Assembly (NCBI GenBank): GCA_943789205.1
Contig: CALSTG010000002.1
Coordinates: forward strand, 1-64,000
DNA from: an uncultured Flavobacteriales bacterium
Lineage (GTDB): Bacteria > Bacteroidota > Bacteroidia > Flavobacteriales_D > Crocinitomicaceae
Length of the DNA stretch: 64,000 nt
Direction of reading: 5' to 3'
The translations under genes and the position numbers were made by a program. This document shows, piece by piece, positions 7,726 through 15,836 of the stretch (positions within the stretch are counted from its first letter, which is position 1; each line of letters begins with the position of its first letter). The notes beneath the pieces were generated by a model. That model was not told the origin of the DNA, did no database searches, and worked only from the letters and a program-made list of their open reading frames with translations.

Positions 7726-8089
7726 TGTTTTTGGTTTTATTGATTAAAAACTCTGTTTTACTTATTTGTCTATAACCATAATCCTCTATACAAATCCATT
7801 TTCCATCTGAATCATTATGATCGGATCTTATTTTGTAATATATATCTTCTTTAAAGTTGTTATTATAGACTGTATTAATGTCAATTGGATGAACGCCTTT
7901 AGATAGGGGATATAGGGCTTGAAGACATTTGTATGTTGATTTAGTGTTGTTGAAGCGTTTGCTCATTCCTCCGAATAGCTTATTGTTTTGCGCATTATTG
8001 TATGCTGATCTATGGGTGTCACAACAAAATTCTTTATCAGTTCTACCGATTATTTCTTCATAACAGTTTGTTTGTTTACATTTTCTCAT
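7715..8089 (-). CDS. Small zinc-finger-like protein
   Basis: The N terminus has C4-x4-C9-x12-C-C-x2-H, a compact Cys/His knuckle followed by RSAYNN, resembling small zinc ribbons that recognise nucleic acid or protein ends. The remainder (to 124 aa) is polar and ends in a Lys/Asn-rich tail. I choose ATG 8089 over the longer frame from 8122 because a TATTTTTG -7 box (8093-8100) sits only 3 nt upstream, which would lie inside the longer version. Divergent from the MerR-type gene and overlapping the small membrane protein gene. Specific function unknown. Confidence 0.6.
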   Translation of the reverse strand: MRKCKQTNCYEEIIGRTDKEFCCDTHRSAYNNAQNNKLFGGMSKRFNNTKSTYKCLQALYPLSKGVHPIDINTVYNNNFKEDIYYKIRSDHNDSDGKWICIEDYGYRQISKTEFLINKTKNNDR

Positions 8090-8142
8090 AAACAAAAATA
8101 TAATATTCATATGTGTAATCAAAATTATATGAGAAATATTTG

Positions 8143-8150
8143 TATTTTTG
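8143..8150 (+). promoter_or_regulatory. -7 box of the MerR-type gene
   Basis: TATTTTTG matches the Bacteroidota -7 consensus TAnnTTTG and ends 4 nt before ATG 8155. A mirror copy on the other strand (8093-8100) lies 3 nt before the zinc-finger gene. Both transcripts would be leaderless or nearly so. Confidence 0.45.
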
Positions 8151-8154
8151 TTTT

Positions 8155-9078
8155 ATGACCAACGGACAGGACAAGGATCTAGAAAAGCTATTAGCAAGTG
8201 GAAAGCACCTTGCTACTAAGTATCCAGATATTTTTAAAGAAATTAATGAACCAAGATATTCTATTGGTGACATTGGATTAAATTCTCGGGTATTAAATTA
8301 TTGGGAGAAAAAAGGTCTTTTTTTAAAAGAACATGACCCTAGAAAAAGGAAAAAATTTGATTTGGTTGATTCCGTATGGATGAAAATGATTCAAAAGCTG
8401 CGACAATTTGATATATCATTGGTCGCGATAAATAACATAAAAGACCTGCTTGTCAGTAGGCCTGAAATTAATGAATCAAGTAAGGCTGCGATAGAAAAAG
8501 TTGTATTGGAATTGAGTTCAGAAGATGACCGGGATGCAGCACGTTTGTTTGTGCAATCAAAAGAATTTTCCACTATGGTGGAAAAGATAGAGCTAAATCT
8601 TCTTCAAGTCGTGGTCATGGATGTAATTCTTCTAAGAAATCAATACAGCTTTTTGATTAATGCCGAGGGCGAATTGATGCCATTTAAGATTAATGAACTT
8701 GAATTTTTAATGCAACAGGAAGAATGGAGAAAATTATTCTCAAATTCGCATGTGTCTATTTCAGTGAACGAGTTGTTAGAGGGTTTAGTTGATGAGCTGG
8801 GGGAGGTAGAAGCTTCCAATGTTAAGATCTTAAGTGAGGGTGAGATGCAAGTGCTCAGCGCATTAAAGGAAGATGGAGTTAAAACAGTGGAAATTAATAT
8901 TTCTCAAGACGGTAGTAGAAAGGCAGAGAAAATCACTTTAACAAAAAGTGAGGTGATAGATGACTCGAAAAGAATGAGTGAATTAATGCTCAGAAATAAA
9001 TATGAGGATATCACAGTTAAATCCGAGAATGGAAAGATTGTCTATTGTGAACGAAAAGAAAAACGAAAATTAAACTAA
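8155..9078 (+). CDS. MerR-type transcriptional regulator with long C-terminal region
   Basis: Near residues 36-60 there is a MerR winged helix-turn-helix: YSIGDIGL, then RVLNYWEKKGLF, where MerR proteins have R-x-IRYYE-x-KGL, followed by RKRKKFDLVDSVWMKMIQKLRQFDISL for the wing and dimer helix. The remaining 200 residues are not a recognised effector domain; they are acidic and helical, ending in a basic tail (ERKEKRKLN). About 307 aa, against roughly 130 for simple MerR proteins. ATG 8155 is chosen because the upstream TTG start lies within the -7 box. Likely an island regulator controlling the divergent small genes or itself. Confidence 0.75.
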   Translation: MTNGQDKDLEKLLASGKHLATKYPDIFKEINEPRYSIGDIGLNSRVLNYWEKKGLFLKEHDPRKRKKFDLVDSVWMKMIQKLRQFDISLVAINNIKDLLVSRPEINESSKAAIEKVVLELSSEDDRDAARLFVQSKEFSTMVEKIELNLLQVVVMDVILLRNQYSFLINAEGELMPFKINELEFLMQQEEWRKLFSNSHVSISVNELLEGLVDELGEVEASNVKILSEGEMQVLSALKEDGVKTVEINISQDGSRKAEKITLTKSEVIDDSKRMSELMLRNKYEDITVKSENGKIVYCERKEKRKLN

Positions 9079-9158
9079 GGCACTGAAGTCCTCAGGCCAA
9101 TTGAATACAGCTGAAGCTATCTGAATTACAGAGGCGGAAGACATCATCGAATGTCGTG

Positions 9159-9329
9159 TTGAAATATAAAAAGTGTAAACAGATTTTAGAATCTGACGGT
9201 AACAAATACAGTAATGAAGAAGCTCAACTTATAACAGGGTTTCTATTGAAATTGGCAGAGAATACTGTCAATAATTTTAAAAGCCCCATCAATGAAAAAA
9301 GCGATAATAATGGCTCGGGTATCGAGTGA
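9159..9329 (+). CDS. Small protein overlapping the recombinase start
   Basis: A frame of about 56 codons (TTG 9159, or GTG 9156) reads KYKKCKQILES, then YSNEEAQLITGFLLKLAENTVNNF and stops at 9329, overlapping the recombinase start by 38 nt. Short proteins with a C-x3-L and YSdEE-x3-I-x2-LL-x2-LA pattern are, from memory, common near recombinases and other mobile genes in Bacteroidota; their role is unknown. There is no ATG in frame, so the start is uncertain. Confidence 0.45.
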   Translation: MKYKKCKQILESDGNKYSNEEAQLITGFLLKLAENTVNNFKSPINEKSDNNGSGIE

Positions 9330-10878
9330 TGAGCAAGCGAAGGGATATTCTCTTGGGATTCAAGAGGATTCTTTGCGTAAGCATTGTGAAGTCAATAATA
9401 TTGAAATAGTCCAGGCTTTTAAAGAGGATCATTCTGCAAAGAATTTTGACCGTCCTGAATGGCAGAAGTTGTTAAAGTATCTGCGTTCAAATAGAAAGAA
9501 TGTAGATTACGTATTATTTACTTCATGGGATAGATTTTCTAGAAATATCACGGATGCTCTTATTCAAATTAGAAATCTAAAGAAATTAGATGTTGAAATT
9601 AGGGCTATAGAACAACCAATTGATATTAGCATTCCTGAAAACAAGGCTATACTCGCCATGTATTTGGCGATGCCTGAAATTGATAACGACAGAAGATCAA
9701 TTAAAATACGCGGAGGTGTTCGTGCAGCTCTAAAATCAGGTCGTTTATCTCGAATGGCTCCAAGAGGCTATAAGAATGTTAGAGACGAGAATAATAAGCC
9801 GCTCATTGTTCCATCTGAAAATGCAAAGTATATCAAGCACTTATTCAAAGAGGTAGCAAAGGGTAGAACCCAGGCTGAGATTAGGGAAGAACTTAAATTA
9901 AAGGGGTTTGCTATTAGCTGTAATGGTTCATCTGTTATTCTACGAAACGAAATCTATATGGGAAAAGTCGTTGTTCCAGCAGAAGGTGACGAGCCCAGAG
10001 AAGTGATAGAGGGAATACACAATGGGATTGTAAGTGAAAAGCTCTTCTATAAAGTTCAGGAATTACTTGAAATTAACTTAATCGAAAGAAATAAACCGAA
10101 AGCGATGACACGCAAGGACAACTTACCTTTGCGTGGTTCTGTGCGTTGTTCTAAGTGTCAGAATAAAATGACAGGAAGTGGGTCGAGGGGTAAGCTTGGT
10201 AAAAAGTATTTCTATTACCATTGCAATGATTGTGGTGACGAAAGATATAGGGCAGAGAAGGCCAATAAATTAATGGAAGAGGTGTTGGCTCAGTTTAAGT
10301 TTAAAAAGGGCGTAGTCAAGCTCTATGAGGAACTAGTGACGTATATCTACAAGCATAATGACAAAGACAACACCGGAGACTTGATAAAATTGAAGAAATC
10401 TATTGATAAGCAGAAATCAAGAATTAATAATCTTCAGGATTTACTAATGGATGGGGTAGTGGATCAGGATGCGTTTCAATCTATGAATAAACGATACAAA
10501 GATGAGCTGATTGTGTTGCAAAATAAACAGCATAATTTGAGTTCAAATAAGCTCAATTTGACCAAATATTTGCGAAAAGGAGTGGGTGTTCTTTCAAAAA
10601 TGTCGAACCCCTACAAAGCTTCGTCAGTACTGGGGAAGCAGCAGATTCTGAAAGCAATCTTTCCCTTTGACTTCGAAATCGTAAATGAAAAATGTCGAAC
10701 CCCGCGCATCAATGAGGTGCTCCGTCTAATGCTTAGTATTGACGGGGATTCTGGGAAAATAAAAAAGGGAGAACTCTTTAAAAATTTAGAGCTCTCCCTT
10801 TCAGTGGAGTCGGAGGGGTTCGAACCCTCGTCCAAACGACGATTCTTCAAGCTTTCTACATGCTTAGTTTCTGATTGA
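9292..10878 (+). CDS. Large serine recombinase (site-specific integrase)
   Basis: 528 residues. Order of domains: resolvase-type catalytic domain (about 4-150) with the active-site Ser in ARVSSDEQ (residue 11) and conserved Arg residues in SWDRFSRN; recombinase domain (about 165-265); zinc ribbon with C-x2-C pairs in VRCSKC and YHCNDC (about 285-325); coiled coil (about 355-410). It cuts and rejoins DNA through a 5'-phosphoserine link during integration and excision of mobile elements. The frame runs through the ssrA terminator and stops 74 nt inside the ssrA 3' end, so the last 30 or so residues (including GFEPSSKRRF) are antisense of those elements. This places the gene at the island's end, as expected for an element using ssrA as attachment site. 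Confidence 0.92.
   Translation: MKKAIIMARVSSDEQAKGYSLGIQEDSLRKHCEVNNIEIVQAFKEDHSAKNFDRPEWQKLLKYLRSNRKNVDYVLFTSWDRFSRNITDALIQIRNLKKLDVEIRAIEQPIDISIPENKAILAMYLAMPEIDNDRRSIKIRGGVRAALKSGRLSRMAPRGYKNVRDENNKPLIVPSENAKYIKHLFKEVAKGRTQAEIREELKLKGFAISCNGSSVILRNEIYMGKVVVPAEGDEPREVIEGIHNGIVSEKLFYKVQELLEINLIERNKPKAMTRKDNLPLRGSVRCSKCQNKMTGSGSRGKLGKKYFYYHCNDCGDERYRAEKANKLMEEVLAQFKFKKGVVKLYEELVTYIYKHNDKDNTGDLIKLKKSIDKQKSRINNLQDLLMDGVVDQDAFQSMNKRYKDELIVLQNKQHNLSSNKLNLTKYLRKGVGVLSKMSNPYKASSVLGKQQILKAIFPFDFEIVNEKCRTPRINEVLRLMLSIDGDSGKIKKGELFKNLELSLSVESEGFEPSSKRRFFKLSTCLVSD
10761..10801 (-). terminator. Rho-independent terminator of ssrA
   Basis: In the minus sense AAGGGAGA-g-CTCT pairs with AGAG-t-TCTCCCTT across an AT-rich loop, followed by a T-run. 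It begins 4 nt after the CCA end of tmRNA and overlaps the recombinase reading frame on the other strand. Confidence 0.8.
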
Positions 10879-11204
10879 TTTTCGATAAAAGCTCGGACAG
10901 AGACCCCCAAAACTTTAACTTAGATACTAGTTTCTTATGCTCACTTAGTATCGTCGTGAGCACCAGCCCGATGGATTGGACTTCCTGATGGCGAGCCTAA
11001 CGGGCCGAAGCCTGCCGGAAGTACTTGTTCTACCTACTATTATTCAGCGGAATTAAGCCAATTAACATTCCGTTAATTAAGCAGCAAGTGCGTATGACGT
11101 ATTGTCAATTATAGTTTGTGACATGATATTTAAGAGGTTCACCACAACCCTCTGCATGCTGACACTTGACCAATGCTACCGCTGTCAAATCCAATGTCGA
11201 CCCC
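10805..11204 (-). ncRNA. ssrA: Transfer-messenger RNA (tmRNA)
   Basis: The minus strand starts GGGGTCG-ACATTGG and ends with the T-arm GAGGGTTCGAACCCCTC followed by CGACTCC and the encoded CCA (10807-10805). The first and last seven bases pair to give the alanine-type acceptor stem. The tag frame ends NTSYALAA followed by TAA (stop at 11077-11079); the resume codon is uncertain, probably around 11106-11118. tmRNA rescues stalled ribosomes with SmpB and tags peptides for proteolysis. About 400 nt, normal length. The 3' end overlaps the recombinase frame, marking ssrA as the island insertion site. Confidence 0.95.
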
Positions 11205-11219
11205 AAAGAACGTTTTTTA

Positions 11220-11251
11220 CAAAGTTAGAACTAATAACGTGTAAATTCAAA
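11220..11251 (-). promoter_or_regulatory. ssrA promoter
   Basis: TTTG (complement of 11248-11251) and TAACTTTG (complement of 11220-11227) are separated by 20 nt, a full match to the Bacteroidota TTTG/TAnnTTTG housekeeping promoter. The tmRNA 5' end lies 16 nt downstream of the -7 box, leaving room for a short leader removed by RNase P. Confidence 0.75.
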
Positions 11252-11269
11252 AAGGATTCATAAAGTATA

Positions 11270-12178
11270 TTAAAAAACAGGTTTTCCGTTCCTTCTGATT
11301 CTTTTCGGACGATCTGAGTATGTTCCACGTGCTTGAATAATTAATTTTGGATAGTCCGTAATAATCGCATCAATCCCAAAGCTCATCATATCATGGGCAG
11401 TTTTAGGTTGATTAACTGTCCAGGCAAAAACCTGAACATTCTTGGATCTAAGTTGCTTAACTTTTCTTCTATTCAAGGTCATGTGATACATGCCTAATGC
11501 AAAAGGTGTAAAAGACAGCTCTCTTAAGAAGGCTTTAGCTGATTTAGAGGGTAAATAGGTGAGGTAGGCCAATCGAAGCTTCGGATCCTCTTTATGAAGC
11601 GCTTCAAGGATGTTTTTATCAAAGCTCATATAAACGATATTTTTTAGCTTGTAGGCTGCAACCTCCTTTAAAATTAAATCAACATATGCTACTGGGTATG
11701 GTTGTGAAATACCGTATTCTGGTTCATCTGATTTTATTTCAAATAGAATCAATTTACCGTTTGCGTTGACAGGAAGCAATTCAACAACGTCCTTAAGTAG
11801 CGGTTTTGTTGCTTTAAACTTTTCTTGCTCAGGAAAGTTTCTGTGTGGTTTAGAACCGCAATCAAAAGCCTCAATTTCCTCCTGAGTCATTTCATAGATA
11901 TTATATTTTTTCTCGTCTTTAATGACTTCACCGTTTTGATCAAGGCAAAAATCATTATGAAAATAAGGTTCATGAGAAACCACGAGTTTACCTTCTCCGT
12001 TGACAACAACGTCCCATTCAATGCCATCTGCACCATCTTCAAATGCGCGTTGAAAACCACTAATTGTATTTTCAGGCATAACACCTCTGCATCCTCGATG
12101 TCCAATAACACGAATCGTGTTTTGAGCTATGGTTTGAGTCAGTATGCAAAAAAACACGAGAGATAGAAAGTTTTTCAT
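11270..12178 (-). CDS. Glycerophosphodiester phosphodiesterase, secreted
   Basis: 302 residues with an N-terminal signal peptide (to about residue 18, TQTIAQ). The mature start VIGHRGCRGVMPENT carries the HRG and PEN motifs, followed by GADGIEWDVVV and LVVSHEP, giving the His/Glu/Asp set of the GDPD TIM barrel. A late motif VFAWTVNQ is also typical. The family hydrolyses glycerophosphodiesters to glycerol-3-phosphate and an alcohol, using a divalent metal, here in the periplasm. Ends shortly upstream of the ssrA promoter and is separated from the next gene by a terminator. Confidence 0.93.
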   Translation of the reverse strand: MKNFLSLVFFCILTQTIAQNTIRVIGHRGCRGVMPENTISGFQRAFEDGADGIEWDVVVNGEGKLVVSHEPYFHNDFCLDQNGEVIKDEKKYNIYEMTQEEIEAFDCGSKPHRNFPEQEKFKATKPLLKDVVELLPVNANGKLILFEIKSDEPEYGISQPYPVAYVDLILKEVAAYKLKNIVYMSFDKNILEALHKEDPKLRLAYLTYLPSKSAKAFLRELSFTPFALGMYHMTLNRRKVKQLRSKNVQVFAWTVNQPKTAHDMMSFGIDAIITDYPKLIIQARGTYSDRPKRIRRNGKPVF

Positions 12179-12200
12179 AAATCAAAAAATATAAAACATA

Positions 12201-12226
12201 AAAAAAGGCTTCGTTGGAAGCCTTTT
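12201..12226 (-). terminator. Terminator after the chalcone isomerase-like gene
   Basis: A perfect 10-bp hairpin (12203-12212 with 12217-12226, 4-nt loop) is followed on the minus strand by T residues. Its A-rich left arm could also let it act on the plus strand. Confidence 0.75.
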
Positions 12227-12241
12227 AAAATTAGATATTGA

Positions 12242-12802
12242 TTAAAGTCTGCCGAGCATTCCTTTTTTCAGCTTACCGCTTGCAGGTTTATCCCCAAGCC
12301 ATATCGCATAAAGACGCTTTTTAAATTCAAGACCTTCAACGATTCCTTTGTACTTGCCGTTAATAGTTACTGCAACTCCCTTTCCAGGAACATAAATCAT
12401 TAGAATCTCATCTTTCACTTTAAACGGGTCCGAAAAGAATCCTTTGAATTTAGCGATTTCAGCAGCTGTTGCTTTTCCTGTTGTTGCATTCTCAAAACCA
12501 TCTTTTACCGACTCATTGAATTTATCACGTGTAACTTTACTTGAGGTGATAACAATCTTTATGGCGGAGCTAGAGTTTGATGCCATGATTTTTTTGGCAT
12601 CCATCGTTGTTTTGTCAAGATATAGACCTGCAACATATAGATCGAGTGTATACTTTTCTCTCAGTCCACAGCCATTAAAATAAAGAGAAGTCCCTTTAAT
12701 GTCCAATTTTGGAGGGAAGGTGACACCTGAGATTGTTCTGTTTTGTGCAAAAGTGCTTTGAGCCATAAAAAGGACCAAGAAGCTAGATAAAATAAATTTC
12801 AT
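12242..12802 (-). CDS. Periplasmic chalcone isomerase-like protein
   Basis: 186 residues with a clear signal peptide (to about residue 19, STFAQ). The mature part, beginning with ISGVTFPP and continuing with FNGCGLREKYTLDLYVAGLYLD, VTRDKFNESVKDGFEN, VPGKGVAVTINGKYKG and FKKRLYAIWLGDKP, is the bacterial chalcone isomerase-like domain (Chalcone_3). Despite the name, bacterial members lack a known flavonoid reaction and may bind fatty acids or other small hydrophobic ligands. Length is standard. Monocistronic with its own terminator. Confidence 0.85.
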   Translation of the reverse strand: MKFILSSFLVLFMAQSTFAQNRTISGVTFPPKLDIKGTSLYFNGCGLREKYTLDLYVAGLYLDKTTMDAKKIMASNSSSAIKIVITSSKVTRDKFNESVKDGFENATTGKATAAEIAKFKGFFSDPFKVKDEILMIYVPGKGVAVTINGKYKGIVEGLEFKKRLYAIWLGDKPASGKLKKGMLGRL

Positions 12803-12934
12803 ATGGTTATATTTTTAATTTCTGAAAACAATTATTGTTTTCTTTAGGGTTTGCAATTATCATGCTAAAATAAAGATTCAGTCTGTGAATTCCTTAATTG
12901 AATTGTTATATTTATCTTAAAATAACAGAATATT

Positions 12935-13570
12935 ATGAAACTTTTAGCCATTCTATTACTCTCAATTGCAGGAATGTATCTTGGGTATAAACTACGGAAA
13001 TCAAGTAAAGACGCTAATAACGAGCGTTTTGCAATATATGGAGGTTTGACCTTTTTAATTGCTTTGACTGGCGGTATTTTAGCGACAGCTTTAATTCTTT
13101 TGAAAGGAGCGTCTTGGTCAATTGAAAACAAAATGATGTTCCGACTTATTTTTATCGCCGTTGTTGGGTTTATGTTTTTGTTTTTAGGTGTTAGACTCAT
13201 TGGTAAAGCCAGAAGTGAGGGTAATAAACTAGGGCAAGTCGCAGGTTTGACCTGGGTTTTAGTTGCTTGTTTTGTAAGTGGAATAATGATTACTAGGACT
13301 TCCAAAATGAATGATGGTTGGACGACCGAAAGGAAAGAAAAGGTGATGGCTGATTGTGAAAAATTAATTAATGAGAATAGATCTTTTAATGTTTTATGTT
13401 TTAAAAGAGAGGTCATAAAACGTTTTCCAAACTTTGAAGATTATAACAAAATGAATGCGAACGAAAGCACGGGGAAACGTGATAAGTTTTTAGCAGATAT
13501 GGATGAGCTTTGTCCATGTGGAGAAAATATTGACGAATCAGAGGTTGAATCAGTTGATTTACCTTTTTAA
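12935..13570 (+). CDS. Membrane protein with Cys-containing C-terminal domain
   Basis: 211 residues. Four hydrophobic segments (about 3-18, 35-57, 70-90, 105-120) are followed by a soluble C-terminal domain of about 85 residues with cysteines at DCEKLI, LCFKREV and CPCG. No family recognised. The C-terminal domain resembles the small lipoprotein encoded 10 nt downstream (C...C-(F/Y)-x3-V-x3-F-x5-Y), so the pair may share a domain and an operon. Confidence 0.65.
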   Translation: MKLLAILLLSIAGMYLGYKLRKSSKDANNERFAIYGGLTFLIALTGGILATALILLKGASWSIENKMMFRLIFIAVVGFMFLFLGVRLIGKARSEGNKLGQVAGLTWVLVACFVSGIMITRTSKMNDGWTTERKEKVMADCEKLINENRSFNVLCFKREVIKRFPNFEDYNKMNANESTGKRDKFLADMDELCPCGENIDESEVESVDLPF

Positions 13571-13580
13571 ATAAGCAAAT

Positions 13581-13835
13581 ATGAAATCACTTCTTAAACC
13601 ATGTCTTTTTTTAATGCTGCTCATTTTTGCCTCATGCGGCAACCCAGAAGAATCTATGAACAAAACTATGGCAGACTTTACAGAGAAGTGTATTGATGAT
13701 GTCTATGATTGTGATTGCTATGGTTCAAAAGTTAAAGAGCACTTTAAGACGGACGAGGCCTATATCAAATACTATGAAACTCACGGAGAAATTCCAGATG
13801 AGCTCGCAGAGGCACTTTTTGATTGTATGAAATAA
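13581..13835 (+). CDS. Small lipoprotein, Cys-containing
   Basis: 84 residues with a lipoprotein signal peptide: basic start, hydrophobic run LFLMLLIF and lipobox FASC, giving lipidated Cys19. The mature part has a DCDCYG pair and a final FDCMK. Family unknown. It follows the membrane protein by 10 nt and its Cys/Tyr pattern echoes that protein's C-terminal domain. Confidence 0.65.
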   Translation: MKSLLKPCLFLMLLIFASCGNPEESMNKTMADFTEKCIDDVYDCDCYGSKVKEHFKTDEAYIKYYETHGEIPDELAEALFDCMK

Positions 13836-13837
13836 GA

Positions 13838-14785
13838 CTAATGCTTAGCAGCTAAATAGCGTTCGGCATCAAGTGCAGCCATACAGCCTGTTCCCGCAGC
13901 AGTAACTGCCTGTCGGTAAGTTTTATCCGCGGCATCTCCAGCAACAAATACACCTTTAACATTGGTATAGCTAGTTCCTGGTTGTTCATATTCGATGTAG
14001 CCTGTTTCATCTAAATTTAAAAAGTCTTTAAATATATCTGTATTAGGTTTATGTCCAATGGCAACAAAGAAACCTGTACATGGTATTTCTACTTCTTCAT
14101 TGGTCTTGTTGTTAAATGCTTTTACACCTGTAACTAACTGACCATCTCCCAGTACTTCTTTGGTTTCCGTATTGTACAGTATTTCAATGTTTTCTGTTTT
14201 ACGAACGCGCTCGGCCATGATTTTTGAAGCTCTAAATTCGTCTCTTCTCACGAGCATAGTTACTTTAGTACATAGTTTCGATAAATAATGTGCCTCTTCA
14301 CAAGCTGAATCTCCTGCGCCAACTATAACCGTTTCATGACCTCTATAGAAAAAACCATCACAAACTGCACAAGCGGAAACACCACCTCCGAGCTGTAAAT
14401 ATTTTTGTTCGCTTTCTAATCCCAAGTATTTAGCGGATGCACCTGTTGATATGATTACTGTGTCTGCATGAATTTCTTTACCATCGTCAGACCAGCATTT
14501 ATGTACGTCACCAGAAAAGTCAACCTTATCAATGAATCCAGGTCTAACATCTGTTTCAAATCGTTGTGCTTGATCTTTAAGCTCTATCATCATTTCAGGT
14601 CCAGTTACACCGTCTCTGTATCCTGGAAAATTCTCTACTTCATTCGTTGTTGTTAGCTGTCCACCTGGCTGTAGTCCTTCATAAAGGACTGGTTTCATAT
14701 CGGCTCTTGCAGCATAAATTGCCGCGGTATATCCTGCAGGTCCGGAACCTATAATCAAGCATTGAATTCGTTCTATAGCGCTCAT
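13838..14785 (-). CDS. trxB: Thioredoxin reductase
   Basis: 315 residues, full length for bacterial TrxB. It has an N-terminal FAD-binding GSGPAGYTAAIYAAR (13-27), the redox-active CAVCDG (Cys139 and Cys142), the NADPH-binding GAGDSACEEA (about 157-166) and the C-terminal FAD motif GVFVAGDAAD. The enzyme passes electrons from NADPH via FAD and the Cys pair to thioredoxin in the cytosol. A TATTTTTG -7 box lies about 14 nt before the start. Convergent with the lipoprotein gene, 2 nt apart. Confidence 0.97.
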   Translation of the reverse strand: MSAIERIQCLIIGSGPAGYTAAIYAARADMKPVLYEGLQPGGQLTTTNEVENFPGYRDGVTGPEMMIELKDQAQRFETDVRPGFIDKVDFSGDVHKCWSDDGKEIHADTVIISTGASAKYLGLESEQKYLQLGGGVSACAVCDGFFYRGHETVIVGAGDSACEEAHYLSKLCTKVTMLVRRDEFRASKIMAERVRKTENIEILYNTETKEVLGDGQLVTGVKAFNNKTNEEVEIPCTGFFVAIGHKPNTDIFKDFLNLDETGYIEYEQPGTSYTNVKGVFVAGDAADKTYRQAVTAAGTGCMAALDAERYLAAKH

Positions 14786-14852
14786 AAATAAAATTTTTAC
14801 AAAAATAATCGAATGTCTAAAATAGCCTAGAGAAAAACAGAAAAGCTTCTCC

Positions 14853-15836
14853 TTATTTTACGAGTTTAAACTTCGCGATCCTTCCTTCAGAAGCAGAAGC
14901 GTAAAGTTTGTTCTTTAAAACAGTTAAGCTATAGAATTTTCCCGTAGTTAAAGCCGACCAATTCATTCCTTGGTCTAGGGAGTAATCAATCCCGTTTGTT
15001 CCGCAGGTGTAATAAACACCTTTATGAACAATGACACAAGATCGATAACCATTAGGTCCTTTCAAAGGTGAAATCCATGTTTTTCCACCGTCTTTAGTAA
15101 GAAAACAGTTTTTGTTTGAATCGTTAGGGTTCTTGTAGTTGCCGCCAACAACGACACCGTTTTGTAAGTCTTTCATTGCAACAGAATAGGCTCCAGAGCT
15201 CGGTTTTGATTCAAAAGGCAGTTTTGAGGTATACCAACTTTTACCCATATCTCCTGTACTAATAAATCTAGAGTTCATCCCACCTGTGACAATTACAAAT
15301 GAGCCATCAATATATATTATACTCGTGCCGCTTGCAGAAAAACCAAATTCTCCCTCAAGAGCGTTTAAGGTTGTTTTTGTGGGCACCCATTTGATACCTC
15401 CAGAATTCGTGCAGTAAATAGGGAATTTACCGTCTACAGGATCTCCGAATAGCATTCCTTTCATAGCATACATGGCCATTCCATCATAAAAAACTTCATT
15501 TGCATCTATGCTCATTCTCATAGGTTTGCCATTTAAAATATATGAAAGCTGGCTTTCGTCATTACTTTGCATGGCAATGACTTTCTGGCCATTTACATCA
15601 ATATCCCGAAGCTCATGCAATGGAGATGAAAGATTTAGGCATCTAGATTTGTGTGTTTTTACATTATATTCATAGATCAATCCAGTGTTCGAGCTGAGGT
15701 ATAAACTATTTTTAAACCCCGCAATGCCTCTAGAGTGTGTTCTAGAGTCTGCGTAGTGCTTGTACTGCGCCATCACCGAAGAGGTTGATAAGCTAGTGAC
15801 TACGAAAACGAGTGTTAAAATGTTTTTTATGTTCAT
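14853..15836 (-). CDS. Secreted beta-propeller (BNR/Ycf48-like) protein
   Basis: About 327 residues from ATG 15836, which starts a normal signal peptide (MNIKNILTLVFVV...SVMAQ); the longer frame from 15857 adds seven residues ahead of it. The mature part has repeated sialidase/BNR-type elements: SNSGGIKWVPT-like, TGDMGKSWYTS, TKDGGKTWISP and SLDQGMNWSAL, each S/T-x-D-x-G-x-x-W, marking beta-propeller blades. Such proteins bind ligands or partners outside the inner membrane; no catalytic residues are evident. It overlaps the 3' end of the acyltransferase gene, so it is probably co-transcribed with it. Confidence 0.8.
   Translation of the reverse strand: MNIKNILTLVFVVTSLSTSSVMAQYKHYADSRTHSRGIAGFKNSLYLSSNTGLIYEYNVKTHKSRCLNLSSPLHELRDIDVNGQKVIAMQSNDESQLSYILNGKPMRMSIDANEVFYDGMAMYAMKGMLFGDPVDGKFPIYCTNSGGIKWVPTKTTLNALEGEFGFSASGTSIIYIDGSFVIVTGGMNSRFISTGDMGKSWYTSKLPFESKPSSGAYSVAMKDLQNGVVVGGNYKNPNDSNKNCFLTKDGGKTWISPLKGPNGYRSCVIVHKGVYYTCGTNGIDYSLDQGMNWSALTTGKFYSLTVLKNKLYASASEGRIAKFKLVK

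Noticed and set aside
1..10804. A second copy of the ssrA 3' end inside the island, marking its left end
   Set aside because: I scanned for the T-arm and 3'-end sequence and saw none; the left end probably lies outside the window.
10611..10910. Minus-strand 99-aa ORF over the recombinase end
   Set aside because: It lies over the ssrA 3' end and terminator and is an antisense shadow.
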